Of a stretch of 64,000 nucleotides of DNA, positions 19,673 through 28,193 are shown piece by piece. The notes beneath the pieces were generated by a model. The model was given only the letters and a program-made list of their open reading frames with translations, did no database searches and was not told where the DNA came from. A program made the position numbers and the translations under genes. The DNA lies in assembly GCF_000833025.1 (NCBI RefSeq), contig NZ_CP010817.1:2790001-2854000 (forward strand). Direction: 5' to 3'. This stretch comes from Myroides profundi. GTDB taxonomy: Bacteria; Bacteroidota; Bacteroidia; Flavobacteriales; Flavobacteriaceae. Position 1 is the stretch's first letter. The number at the start of each line of letters is the position of its first letter.

Positions 19673-21061
19673 TTATATTCCAGCAATCACTTTTAACTCG
19701 TCTATCATACGCAAAGCTAAACTGTCTGCAGCTTCTTGTGTTCCAGCTTCTGTATATATACGAATAATCGGCTCTGTATTAGACTTTCTTAAATGTACCC
19801 ATGACGAAGGGAAGTCTATCTTCACACCATCAACTGTAGATACTTCTTGATTTTTATAATTCTCAGCAATCTGTTCTAAGATCATATCTACATTTAACTT
19901 AGGCGTAAGTTCTATCTTATTCTTACTCATATAATACTGAGGGTATGAAGCTCTAAGCTCTGCTACAGTCATATCTAAATTAGATAAATGTGTTAAGAAT
20001 AAAGCTACACCTACGATAGAATCACGTCCGTAATGTGTCTCTGGATAAATGATACCTCCATTACCTTCTCCTCCGATTATTGCATTAGTAGCCTTCATCA
20101 TTTCTACTACATTTACTTCTCCTACAGCTGATGCATTATAAGTACCTCCATGTTTCTGAGTAATATCTCTTAATGCACGTGATGATGATAAATTAGATAC
20201 TGTGTTACCAGGTGTTTTACTTAATACATAATCTGCTACAGCTACTAAAGTGTACTCTTCTCCAAACATTTCGCCATCATTAGAAATAAAAGCTAAACGA
20301 TCAACATCTGGATCAACTACTACACCGAAGTCTGCATTCTCTTTTTTCACTAAGGCGCAGATATCACCTAGGTGCTCTTTTAGAGGTTCTGGATTATGAG
20401 GGAAGTGTCCTGTTGGATCACAATAAAGCTCTACTACCTCTACCCCTAACTTTCTCAATAAAGCAGGAATAATAATTCCTCCAGATGAGTTAACAGCATC
20501 TACTACTACTTTAAACTTACGTTTCTTAATAGCTTCTACATCTACTAACTTTAGTTTTAATATCTCCTCTATATGGATGTCCATATAGTTATCTTTATGT
20601 TCTATAGTCCCTAAACTATCTACATCTGCAAAATCAAATGCATCTTTCTCAGCAATTTCTAAAATGATTTGCCCTTCAGCACCACTTAGAAATTCTCCTT
20701 TACTGTTCAATAACTTTAGAGCATTCCACTGTTTTGGGTTATGAGAAGCGGTTAAGATAATACCTCCATCTGCCTGCTCTAATGGAACAGCTATCTCTAC
20801 AGTAGGCGTAGTAGATAAACCTAAGTCTATTACATGAATACCTAACCCAACTAAAGTATTTACTACCAAATTATGAATCATAGGTCCTGAGATACGAGCA
20901 TCTCTACCTATTACCACTTTTAAACTTTCTTTATTTGAATTGTTTTTAAGGAATGTTCCATAAGCTGATGCAAATTTCACTGCATCAATTGGAGTAAGAT
21001 TATCCCCTACTTTTCCTCCTATAGTACCACGTATACCAGATATAGATTTAATCAATGTCAT
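19673..21061 (-). CDS. glmM: Phosphoglucosamine mutase
   Basis: A 462-residue hexose-phosphate mutase that converts glucosamine-6-phosphate to glucosamine-1-phosphate for peptidoglycan and LPS precursors. The phosphoserine motif TASHNP gives Ser106, the Mg-binding loop is DPDVDR (about residue 245), the sugar loop is GGEGNGG (about 332-338), and the phosphate loop is RKSNTEPIIRIY near the C-terminus. The protein is of the form Bacteroidota use as GlmM, though phosphomannomutase activity cannot be excluded. The -7 element TATCTTTG lies at 21084-21091. Confidence 0.9.
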   Translation of the reverse strand: MTLIKSISGIRGTIGGKVGDNLTPIDAVKFASAYGTFLKNNSNKESLKVVIGRDARISGPMIHNLVVNTLVGLGIHVIDLGLSTTPTVEIAVPLEQADGGIILTASHNPKQWNALKLLNSKGEFLSGAEGQIILEIAEKDAFDFADVDSLGTIEHKDNYMDIHIEEILKLKLVDVEAIKKRKFKVVVDAVNSSGGIIIPALLRKLGVEVVELYCDPTGHFPHNPEPLKEHLGDICALVKKENADFGVVVDPDVDRLAFISNDGEMFGEEYTLVAVADYVLSKTPGNTVSNLSSSRALRDITQKHGGTYNASAVGEVNVVEMMKATNAIIGGEGNGGIIYPETHYGRDSIVGVALFLTHLSNLDMTVAELRASYPQYYMSKNKIELTPKLNVDMILEQIAENYKNQEVSTVDGVKIDFPSSWVHLRKSNTEPIIRIYTEAGTQEAADSLALRMIDELKVIAGI

Positions 21062-21083
21062 AATTACATATTTTTTATTAACA

Positions 21084-21091
21084 CAAAGATA
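21084..21091 (-). promoter_or_regulatory. Promoter -7 element (TATCTTTG) for glmM
   Basis: An exact TAnnTTTG match 23 bp before the ATG on the minus strand. The nearest TTG is 26 bp upstream of it. Confidence 0.5.
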
Positions 21092-21159
21092 TAGAATTAT
21101 AGGTGGGACAGCCTGAACAATTTTGTAAAATACCGTATTTTTATAGTCAAAATGAGATT

Positions 21160-21759
21160 ATGAACTTCTTAGCCCATATATACCTCTCTGGAGATGACAC
21201 TTTACTTAAAATAGGAAACTTTGTAGCAGATAGTATTCGAGGAAAAGACTATTTAAACTATCCTACTAAAATTCAACAAGGTGTAATCTTACATCGAGAA
21301 ATAGATACTTATACAGATGCTCATGAAATCTGGCGAAAAAGTAAAAAGCTTATAGTCCCCCAATACAACCATTACGCCGCGGTTCTAATAGATATGTATT
21401 ATGATCACTTTCTAGCGAAAAATTGGAATCAATACAGTTCTATCTCATTAGAAGAATATGCTCAACGTTTCTATACCGAATTACAAGAGAACTTTACTGT
21501 CCTACCTGTTAAAGTTCAAAACTTCTTACACATCATGATTGAAGAGAATTGGCTTGTAAAATATCGTTCTATAGAAGGACTAAAATATATACTAACACAA
21601 ATGGATCGTAGAACAAAAGGAATCTCTAAAATGTCCTTTGCAACGACTGAACTAGCGGAACATTATGAAATATTCGAAGAGCATTTCTCTACTTTCTTTA
21701 TAGAATTACAAGAACATTTAATTGATTTTAGAAAAACAGAGCGTTACTTATTAAAATAA
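21160..21759 (+). CDS. acpH: Acyl carrier protein phosphodiesterase (AcpH, DUF479)
   Basis: A 199-residue HD-like hydrolase that would remove 4'-phosphopantetheine from acyl carrier protein. The family start MNFLAHIYLSG defines the coding start at 21160; the longer frame from the GTG at 21103 adds 19 residues not found in the family. Metal-ligand candidates are His6, the NFVADSIRG Asp, and the HREIDTYTDAH block with two histidines and two aspartates. It is divergent from glmM. Confidence 0.82.
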   Translation: MNFLAHIYLSGDDTLLKIGNFVADSIRGKDYLNYPTKIQQGVILHREIDTYTDAHEIWRKSKKLIVPQYNHYAAVLIDMYYDHFLAKNWNQYSSISLEEYAQRFYTELQENFTVLPVKVQNFLHIMIEENWLVKYRSIEGLKYILTQMDRRTKGISKMSFATTELAEHYEIFEEHFSTFFIELQEHLIDFRKTERYLLK

Positions 21760-21835
21760 TATCTTATCTTATAACTTTCTATTATTACGAATAACAAAAC
21801 TAGATAATTATTACCAAAAGGGTTTTCTTTTACAT

Positions 21836-21843
21836 TATTTTTG
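21836..21843 (+). promoter_or_regulatory. Promoter -7 element (TATTTTTG) immediately before the CLC gene start
   Basis: An exact TAnnTTTG match ends only 4 bp before the ATG at 21848, so transcription would begin at or next to the start codon. No clear TTG partner is seen upstream. Confidence 0.5.
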
Positions 21844-21847
21844 CAAT

Positions 21848-23662
21848 ATGAAAATTATAAATCCACAGAAAATAAAGTACTACGCTGGTCAAGTATTTAA
21901 GTATGCTGAAGGAATACTATTCTTCCTGAAGTCTATCTTAAGTAATAGACAGTTTTTATACTTCTCTTGTGTCTTAGTAGGAGCCTCATCTGCTATAGCT
22001 GTTACCATTCTTAAATACTTTGCTCACAATGTATTTAAATTTGCTACGTATATAGATAATATATCTCATCTACCTTATATGAACAGTATTTTACCTATTA
22101 TAGGTATCTTACTTACCGTATTTATCGTTAGGAAATTTCTAAATGGATCTATCGAAAAAGGTACTTATCAAATTATGATTGCTGTAGCTAAGAAGTCTGG
22201 TATTATGCCACGTAAGCAGATGTACTCACAGATAATTACGAGTTCCTTGACTGTAGGTATGGGAGGTTCGCTAGGTCTTGAATCTCCAATTGCCATTACA
22301 GGAGCTGCCTTTGGTTCTAATTATGCTCAGAACTATAAGCTTAATTATAAAGATCGAATACTATTATTGGGTTGTGGTGTTGCGGCAGGAGTATCAGCAG
22401 CTTTTAATGCACCGATAGCTGGTGTTCTATTTGCCATAGAGATTATTTTAGTTGATGTTTCTGTATCTGCTTTTATACCTATTATGATTTCTGCTGCTAC
22501 AGGTACTATTGTAACTAATCTAATTATAAAAGAAGACATATTACTTTCTTTTAAAAACCAATTGGTTTTTGATACAGGTAATACGGCTTATTATATCTTA
22601 TTAGGTATTCTATCAGGTTTCTTTTGTGTATACCATGCTAGAATGTTTCGTAAGACAGAACACTATATATCAAGTATGAAGTTTGGTGCTTATAAAAAAG
22701 CATTAATAGGCGCTTCTATGTTAGCAGTTCTAATTTTTCTGTTCCCAACGCTTTTTGGTGAAGGATACGAAAGCATTAAAATACTAACTAGTGATACACC
22801 TCAGTCTATTCTAAATAATACTTTATTAGCTGATTTTTCTAATAAACAGTGGGTATTATTACTCTTCGTAGGAGGAGCTGCCTTAGTAAAAACTTATGCT
22901 GTAGGATTAACAATGGGAAGTGGAGGGAATGGAGGTAACTTCGCTCCTTCTCTATTTGTAGGTTCTTATCTTGGTTTTACATTAGCCAAACTGTTACAAC
23001 TATTAGGAATAAAAGAAATTCCTGTTCAGAACTTTACCGTAGTAGGAATGGCAGCTGTAATCAGTGGATTGTTTCATGCTCCTTTGACAGGTATTTTCTT
23101 AATTGCAGAAATAACAGGAGGATATGGATTAATGGTACCTCTATTAATCGTATCATCTATTAGTTTTGCAATTTCTAAGCATATGGAAAAATACTCTATG
23201 GATATTAAGTCTATTGCTACAACAGGGATGGTGTTCACTTCTGACAAAGATTCTAATATATTATCAACTATTATAGCAAGTGATTATATCAAGAATGACA
23301 TCAAAACATTAACCTTACAACATACTACTGCTGCTGTTGTTGATGTTTTTGCAAATACAAAACAAACGTTTATTCCTATACTAGATAATGAGCAAAAAAT
23401 CATAGGTATTATTAATCTAGATAGTGTAAGACCTATTATATTCAGTGAGTTTCAAACCAAATTCACACCTATCAAAGATTTAATAGAAACACCTATAATT
23501 GTATCTAAAAACGATTCTTCTAAAATAATTATGCAGACTTTAGAAACTAACAACTTAGAATTCGTATTAGTACAGGAAAACAAAAAGTACCTAGGTTACC
23601 TCGTTAAAGCTGAATTACTTAAAGCATATCGCATCAACCTAAAGTCACTGTTATTAGAATAA
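21848..23662 (+). CDS. CLC-family chloride channel or Cl-/H+ antiporter with C-terminal CBS pair
   Basis: A 604-residue inner-membrane protein. The CLC core covers about residues 30-450 with hydrophobic helices. The gating-glutamate motif, GxEGP in well-studied members, is GLESP here with Glu kept; the inner-gate proton glutamate region appears as FNAPIAGVLFAIE; the Cl- coordinating loop is GSGGNGGNFAPSLFVG. The classic GSGIP motif is replaced by GSIEKG. The last 130 residues form two CBS-like repeats, which in related proteins regulate transport. Transport mode (channel or exchanger) cannot be read. A strong terminator follows. Confidence 0.88.
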   Translation: MKIINPQKIKYYAGQVFKYAEGILFFLKSILSNRQFLYFSCVLVGASSAIAVTILKYFAHNVFKFATYIDNISHLPYMNSILPIIGILLTVFIVRKFLNGSIEKGTYQIMIAVAKKSGIMPRKQMYSQIITSSLTVGMGGSLGLESPIAITGAAFGSNYAQNYKLNYKDRILLLGCGVAAGVSAAFNAPIAGVLFAIEIILVDVSVSAFIPIMISAATGTIVTNLIIKEDILLSFKNQLVFDTGNTAYYILLGILSGFFCVYHARMFRKTEHYISSMKFGAYKKALIGASMLAVLIFLFPTLFGEGYESIKILTSDTPQSILNNTLLADFSNKQWVLLLFVGGAALVKTYAVGLTMGSGGNGGNFAPSLFVGSYLGFTLAKLLQLLGIKEIPVQNFTVVGMAAVISGLFHAPLTGIFLIAEITGGYGLMVPLLIVSSISFAISKHMEKYSMDIKSIATTGMVFTSDKDSNILSTIIASDYIKNDIKTLTLQHTTAAVVDVFANTKQTFIPILDNEQKIIGIINLDSVRPIIFSEFQTKFTPIKDLIETPIIVSKNDSSKIIMQTLETNNLEFVLVQENKKYLGYLVKAELLKAYRINLKSLLLE

Positions 23663-23696
23663 AAAAGGGTTCCTTTATAAGGAACCCTTTTTATTT
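23662..23696 (+). terminator. Terminator of the CLC gene
   Basis: A 12-bp perfect stem (23662-23673 with 23681-23692) with a 7-nt loop and following T-rich sequence. It overlaps the end of the stop codon (TAA, 23660-23662). Confidence 0.88.
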
Positions 23697-24160
23697 TAAG
23701 TATGTATTTTTTTTGTTTCACAAATTTTGAAATAGAACAACAAAACAACAAAACCAAATCCCTTTTTAAGTAGCCAGCTCAAAAGAAATTAAAATAAAAA
23801 ATCTATTTCAGAAACAAAACACATAACTGATTGAATTACTTCGCCTTTGTAATTCTTTAACAAAGATAAAATAATATTGTATAGTAAAAAGGGCTAATAT
23901 TTGTTTTTAACAACTATTATCCTAAATAGATACTTTGCCACTATATGACTTATAGATAAGCTACTATAAATACATTTCATAAATAAATCGAAAGTTTTGT
24001 TAAACACTCTTCTACCTTCATTTTACAATTCTTACATTTACATAATAATGTATTTAGTTACATTTAATCATTATCAAATATCACTATTAGTTATATTTAT
24101 TTAAAGGATATTCCTCTTATAAACATACTCTAATTACTTTAATTCAAATTACGTTTATTC
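23697..24160. other. AT-rich region upstream of cysE
   Basis: About 460 bp without a frame of any credibility. I see no riboswitch or inverted repeat of note; it presumably holds the cysE-cysK promoter. Confidence 0.5.
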
Positions 24161-24988
24161 ATGCAAAACGATTTCGTTAGAGAAATACTGACACAAAATG
24201 AAAGTTCACAATCTTTCTTAGACAAACAAAGAATTGAAAAATTCACTGATACATTATTTCACTTTCTATTCCAATTAGAAGATAAGAAATACCTATCAGA
24301 AGAAGCTATCAATATCCGTTTGTCTACTCTAAAGCTAGAATTACTTTCTATTGTATTTAAAATTAATAATGATGTAGATAAATCTCAGAGAATAGCTAAT
24401 GACTTTTTTGATGCTTTACCGCATATTTTCTTTACGCTTAAAACAGATGCACAAGCTATATTAGAGAATGACCCTGCGGCAACTTGTCTTCAAGAAGTAT
24501 ATATAGCTTACCCAGGATTCTATGCCATCGCTATTTATCGTTTTGCACATCAACTACATACACAGAAAGTAGTATTATTACCAAGAATATGGACAGAACA
24601 TGCACATAGTAAAACAGGTATTGATATTCACCCTGCTGCTACCATTGGATCTCATTTCTGTATAGACCATGGAACGGGTATCGTGATAGGAGAAACTTGT
24701 GTTATTGGGCAAAACGTAAAAATATATCAAGGAGTTACTCTAGGAGCTATTTCTGTATCTAAAGATAAAGCTAATACGAGAAGACACCCTTATATAGAAG
24801 ATAATGTTATTATTTATTCTGGAGCTACTATATTAGGCGGAGATACTGTTATAGGTCATGATACTGTTATAGGTGGTAATGTATGGTTAACCAAAAGTGT
24901 GAAACCAAACTCTATTATGTATAGCAAAAGTAAAAGTTATTCTAAAGATCAAGAAAATTATCCTGAACCAATAAATTTCATAATTTAA
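24161..24988 (+). CDS. cysE: Serine O-acetyltransferase
   Basis: A 275-residue enzyme that makes O-acetylserine, the carbon precursor of cysteine. An N-terminal helical domain (about 1-125) leads into the GIDIHPAATIG start of the left-handed beta helix. The active-site motif FCIDHGTGIVIGET (about residues 166-179) holds the catalytic His, and GVTLGAISV (about 190-198) follows. The hexapeptide repeat form continues as IIYSGATILGG and VIGGNVWLT. cysK follows after 22 bp, so the two steps of cysteine synthesis are one operon. Confidence 0.93.
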   Translation: MQNDFVREILTQNESSQSFLDKQRIEKFTDTLFHFLFQLEDKKYLSEEAINIRLSTLKLELLSIVFKINNDVDKSQRIANDFFDALPHIFFTLKTDAQAILENDPAATCLQEVYIAYPGFYAIAIYRFAHQLHTQKVVLLPRIWTEHAHSKTGIDIHPAATIGSHFCIDHGTGIVIGETCVIGQNVKIYQGVTLGAISVSKDKANTRRHPYIEDNVIIYSGATILGGDTVIGHDTVIGGNVWLTKSVKPNSIMYSKSKSYSKDQENYPEPINFII

Positions 24989-25010
24989 TTAAACAAAAAA
25001 TCTAAGAATC

Positions 25011-25946
25011 ATGAAAATAAATAATGTACTTGAGGCAATTGGAAATACTCCTCATATTAAAATAAATAAATTGTTTCCGAATGATATTAATGTTTGGATC
25101 AAACTAGAAAAACAAAACCCAGGTGGAAGTTTAAAAGATCGTATTGCTTTAGCAATGATCGAGGATGCTGAAGCAAAAGGAATAATAAACAAAGATACTA
25201 CTATTATAGAGCCTACTTCTGGTAATACTGGAGTTGGTTTAGCAATGGCTTGTGCTGTCAAAGGATATAAGTTAATCTTAGTCATGCCTGAGTCGATGAG
25301 TATTGAACGCAGAAAACTTATGGCTGCTTATGGAGCTAAATTTGTACTTACTCCTAAAGAACTTGGAACATCAGGATCTGTATCTAAAGCAACTGAATTA
25401 GCAGAAGAAATGGAGAATGCATGGGTTCCTCAACAATTTAACAACTTAGCAAACCCTGAAATACACCGTAAAACTACTGCTCAAGAAATTATCAATGACT
25501 TCCCTGAAGGTATTGATTATCTAATCACTGGAGTAGGAACAGGTGGACATATCACTGGAGTAGCAGAAGAGTTAAAAAAAGTATTTCCTAACTTAAAAGT
25601 ATTTGCTGTAGAACCTGAGAATTCTCCAGTACTAAGTGGAGGAAAACCTGGTCCACACCCATTACAAGGTATTGGTGCTGGATTTATACCTAAAGTAGTA
25701 AATACAGATATCTTTGATGGTATTATCACGATTGGCAAAGAAGAGGCTTACGCCTATACCAATAAAATTGCTAGTCAAGAAGGTATTTTAGCAGGTATCT
25801 CTACAGGTACATCATTAGCTGCTATTGCTAAGAAATTACCAACAATAGAAAAAGGAGCTACTATCCTAACATTCAACTATGATACAGGCGAAAGATATTG
25901 GTCTGTTTCTGAATTGTTTGATGAAAAAGCAGCTGAAATAAAATAG
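25011..25946 (+). CDS. cysK: Cysteine synthase (O-acetylserine sulfhydrylase)
   Basis: A 311-residue PLP enzyme that replaces the acetate of O-acetylserine with sulfide. The PLP lysine is in [10 protein letters not shown] (about residues 37-46), the substrate loop is [12 protein letters not shown] (about 65-76), the phosphate cup is [10 protein letters not shown] (about 175-184), and the C-terminal STGTS (about 263) binds the pyridine. The length and PGGSLKDR fit CysK rather than CysM, though the two are hard to separate. It follows cysE closely. Confidence 0.93.
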   Translation: MKINNVLEAIGNTPHIKINKLFPNDINVWIKLEKQNPGGSLKDRIALAMIEDAEAKGIINKDTTIIEPTSGNTGVGLAMACAVKGYKLILVMPESMSIERRKLMAAYGAKFVLTPKELGTSGSVSKATELAEEMENAWVPQQFNNLANPEIHRKTTAQEIINDFPEGIDYLITGVGTGGHITGVAEELKKVFPNLKVFAVEPENSPVLSGGKPGPHPLQGIGAGFIPKVVNTDIFDGIITIGKEEAYAYTNKIASQEGILAGISTGTSLAAIAKKLPTIEKGATILTFNYDTGERYWSVSELFDEKAAEIK

Positions 25947-25968
25947 CATTTATAATACACTATATACG

Positions 25969-25999
25969 AAGGGAGTTTAATCATAAACTCCCTTTTTTA
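25969..25999 (+). terminator. Terminator of the cysE-cysK operon
   Basis: An 11-bp perfect stem (25969-25979 with 25984-25994), a 4-nt loop and a T run. Confidence 0.9.
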
Positions 26000-26088
26000 T
26001 TTTTTATCCCTTCTGTTTTTAACATTTTTTAAATATCCCTGACTAAGCTGTATTGTAGTAACTGTAGCACTCTTCCAGATTATTATTG

Positions 26089-26096
26089 TACTTTTG
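26089..26096 (+). promoter_or_regulatory. Promoter -7 element (TACTTTTG) for the e(P4)-type phosphatase gene
   Basis: An exact TAnnTTTG match 27 bp before the ATG. No TTG is found at the normal spacing. Confidence 0.45.
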
Positions 26097-26123
26097 TACT
26101 CGTAACAGAAAATAATAAATCAC

Positions 26124-26945
26124 ATGCTTAAAAGATCTTTTCTAATAACAGCTTTAGCTTTTACAGCTTTAACTGCATGTAAGTCAGTACCACAAGGAAC
26201 AACTACATCTTCAGAAAACGCCTTAAACAACATTGAAGTAAATGGGAAATTATACTCAGCTGTATTCCAACAAAATGCTGCTGAATATCAAGCTTTAGCT
26301 GCTCAAGCTTTCAATATTGCTACATTACAACTAGATCGTATTCTTACAGAACAACACAATAAGCCTCTTGCTATTGTTACTGACATCGATGAGACATTCT
26401 TAGACAACTCTCCTTATGCTGTACAAATGGCTAGAGAAGGTAAATCTTATGACCAAGCAACTTGGACAGAATGGACTTCTAAAGGAGAAGCTCTTCCTCT
26501 ATTAGGAAGTTTAGAGTTCTTTAACTATGCTAAGTCTAAAGGTGTAGAAGTATTCTATATCACAAATAGAAACCAGAATGACAAACCAGGTACTATGAAA
26601 AACTTGGTAAAGTATAACTATCCTTATGCAGATGATACACACGTTATCGTTAGAACTGCTGAGTCTAGTAAAGAAACAAGACGCCAAAAACTAAGCGAAA
26701 CTCATGAAATCGTAATGCTTTTAGGAGATAACTTATCTGATTTCTCTACACTTTGGGATAAAAAGACTCAAGAAGAGAGAATCGAAAATGTAAAAAATAA
26801 TAGAGAACAATTTGGTAAGAAATTTATTGTTTTACCAAATACAGGTTATGGAGATTGGGAAGCGGCATTATTCCAATACAGAAAAGATCTTTCTAAAGAA
26901 GACAAAGATAAAATCTACGACAAAAGCGTAAAAGGTTTTAAATAA
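26124..26945 (+). CDS. Lipoprotein e(P4) family 5'-nucleotidase / acid phosphatase
   Basis: A 273-residue HAD-type class C acid phosphatase. The lipobox LTAC gives Cys19 after a short signal, so it should be an outer-surface or periplasmic lipoprotein. The double-aspartate catalytic motif is TDIDETFLDNS (about residues 87-97), the threonine motif is FYITNR, and the C-terminal LLGDNLSDF supplies the metal-binding Asp pair. In Haemophilus the homologue dephosphorylates NMN and nucleotides for uptake of NAD precursors. A small lipoprotein gene follows after 28 bp. Confidence 0.9.
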   Translation: MLKRSFLITALAFTALTACKSVPQGTTTSSENALNNIEVNGKLYSAVFQQNAAEYQALAAQAFNIATLQLDRILTEQHNKPLAIVTDIDETFLDNSPYAVQMAREGKSYDQATWTEWTSKGEALPLLGSLEFFNYAKSKGVEVFYITNRNQNDKPGTMKNLVKYNYPYADDTHVIVRTAESSKETRRQKLSETHEIVMLLGDNLSDFSTLWDKKTQEERIENVKNNREQFGKKFIVLPNTGYGDWEAALFQYRKDLSKEDKDKIYDKSVKGFK

Positions 26946-26973
26946 TAACAAAAAAACTAACAACTTAATATCA

Positions 26974-27417
26974 ATGAAAAAATTAATGGCTTTAGTACTT
27001 TTCGTAAGTGCTACTCTATCTTTCACAGCATGTTCTAGCGATGATAATGCTCCTAAGCGTAATAAAGAACAATATGAAGGTACATGGATTGCAGATAAAT
27101 TATCTTATACCATCCCTGGTGCTCCTACCCCAATGGAACATGATTTTACAGATATGCCGGGTGAAAATGCAGTAAGTCAAGCTGACGAATTAATTCTTAC
27201 TGAAAAAACAGCTACTTTAACTGAATTTTTTAAAAACAGTGAAACTCCTAAAACAACGCTAGGTGTGGTTCAAAATGGGGTAATTACATTTGTAGATCAA
27301 AGCTATACTTCTAGAACTATTAATAGTGCTACCGCTACTACACTATCTTTGACATATTACTATACTATGAGAGGAGCGACTTTACCTATTACAGTAACTT
27401 ATAAAAGATTAAAGTAA
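26974..27417 (+). CDS. Small lipoprotein, lipocalin-like, unknown function
   Basis: A 147-residue protein with a clear lipoprotein signal ending FTACSSDDN, where Cys20 is followed by an acidic Ser-Asp tract; such tracts help send lipoproteins to the cell surface in some Bacteroidota. The body is beta-rich with a YEGTWIADKLSY start, like small lipocalin-type proteins in this phylum. It lies 28 bp after the e(P4)-type phosphatase and ahead of a strong terminator, so the two are probably co-transcribed. The function is unknown. Confidence 0.75.
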   Translation: MKKLMALVLFVSATLSFTACSSDDNAPKRNKEQYEGTWIADKLSYTIPGAPTPMEHDFTDMPGENAVSQADELILTEKTATLTEFFKNSETPKTTLGVVQNGVITFVDQSYTSRTINSATATTLSLTYYYTMRGATLPITVTYKRLK

Positions 27418-27441
27418 TCTATCCTTTTTAAGGAAATATAC

Positions 27442-27477
27442 AAAACCTTGTAACTAAATAGTTACAAGGTTTTTTTG
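27442..27477 (+). terminator. Terminator after the phosphatase-lipoprotein pair
   Basis: A 14-bp perfect stem (27442-27455 with 27460-27473), a 4-nt loop and a T run. Confidence 0.92.
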
Positions 27478-27544
27478 TTAGAACTCCAAAGATTGTGCAT
27501 TTTTTTCATATATTTCCGCACAAATAACAAACCATCAGAAACTA

Positions 27545-27988
27545 ATGAAAAAACTATTATCTATCAGTTGTTTCCTTTTAACTACATTTCTATTCACTAG
27601 TTGTAGTAATGACAGTGGAATCACAGTAAAGACTTATTTTGGAAAGTGGGAATCCACTACTATCAAACTAAAAGATGGCAGTACAGTTAAATATACTGAA
27701 ATCGGCACCTTTAATAAAAATGAAGAGCTAGAGGTTTTCACAGATCAATATGAATCAGCCAAATTGGTTCAATATTATAGTAAAGAGATAAAGCCTACAG
27801 TAAAGTTAGGTAATGTTTCTGATGATTTTATTGTTTTTGAAAATACTAACGACAAAAGACAAATTGTTAAGGTAGAACAAAACGAACTCTCTTTAGTTAC
27901 TAAAATAAGTATCAATGGACAGTTAGAACTTGTTCAAATAAATTATACAAAAATAGGACCTCCAAGAGATGAAGAACCTAAAAAATAA
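27545..27988 (+). CDS. Small lipoprotein, lipocalin-like, unknown function (second copy type)
   Basis: A 147-residue lipoprotein with signal ending FTSCSNDSG. The FGKWESTTIKLKDGS start of the mature part has the Gly-x-Trp element also seen in its upstream neighbour, with which it shares length and a beta-rich plan but little residue identity. It has its own terminator and lies alone. The two may be distant paralogues; the function is unknown. Confidence 0.75.
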   Translation: MKKLLSISCFLLTTFLFTSCSNDSGITVKTYFGKWESTTIKLKDGSTVKYTEIGTFNKNEELEVFTDQYESAKLVQYYSKEIKPTVKLGNVSDDFIVFENTNDKRQIVKVEQNELSLVTKISINGQLELVQINYTKIGPPRDEEPKK

Positions 27989-27996
27989 ATATAACT

Positions 27997-28028
27997 AAGC
28001 CTCATAATTAATTTATGAGGCTTTTTTA
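27997..28028 (+). terminator. Terminator after the lipoprotein gene at 27545-27988
   Basis: A 10-bp perfect stem (27997-28006 with 28014-28023), a 7-nt loop and a T run. Confidence 0.9.
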
Positions 28029-28193
28029 TGACAACATATTCATTATAAACACTTCTCATATAAAAGGAGCACTTTGAAAGATTAGCAATAAAACGGCAAT
28101 ATGTAGTTTTATTCTAAATAATATTGTACAGATATTAAATTCTATTGATTTTTATGTATCTTCAAACTCTTTACAAACAACATAAAAACAATC

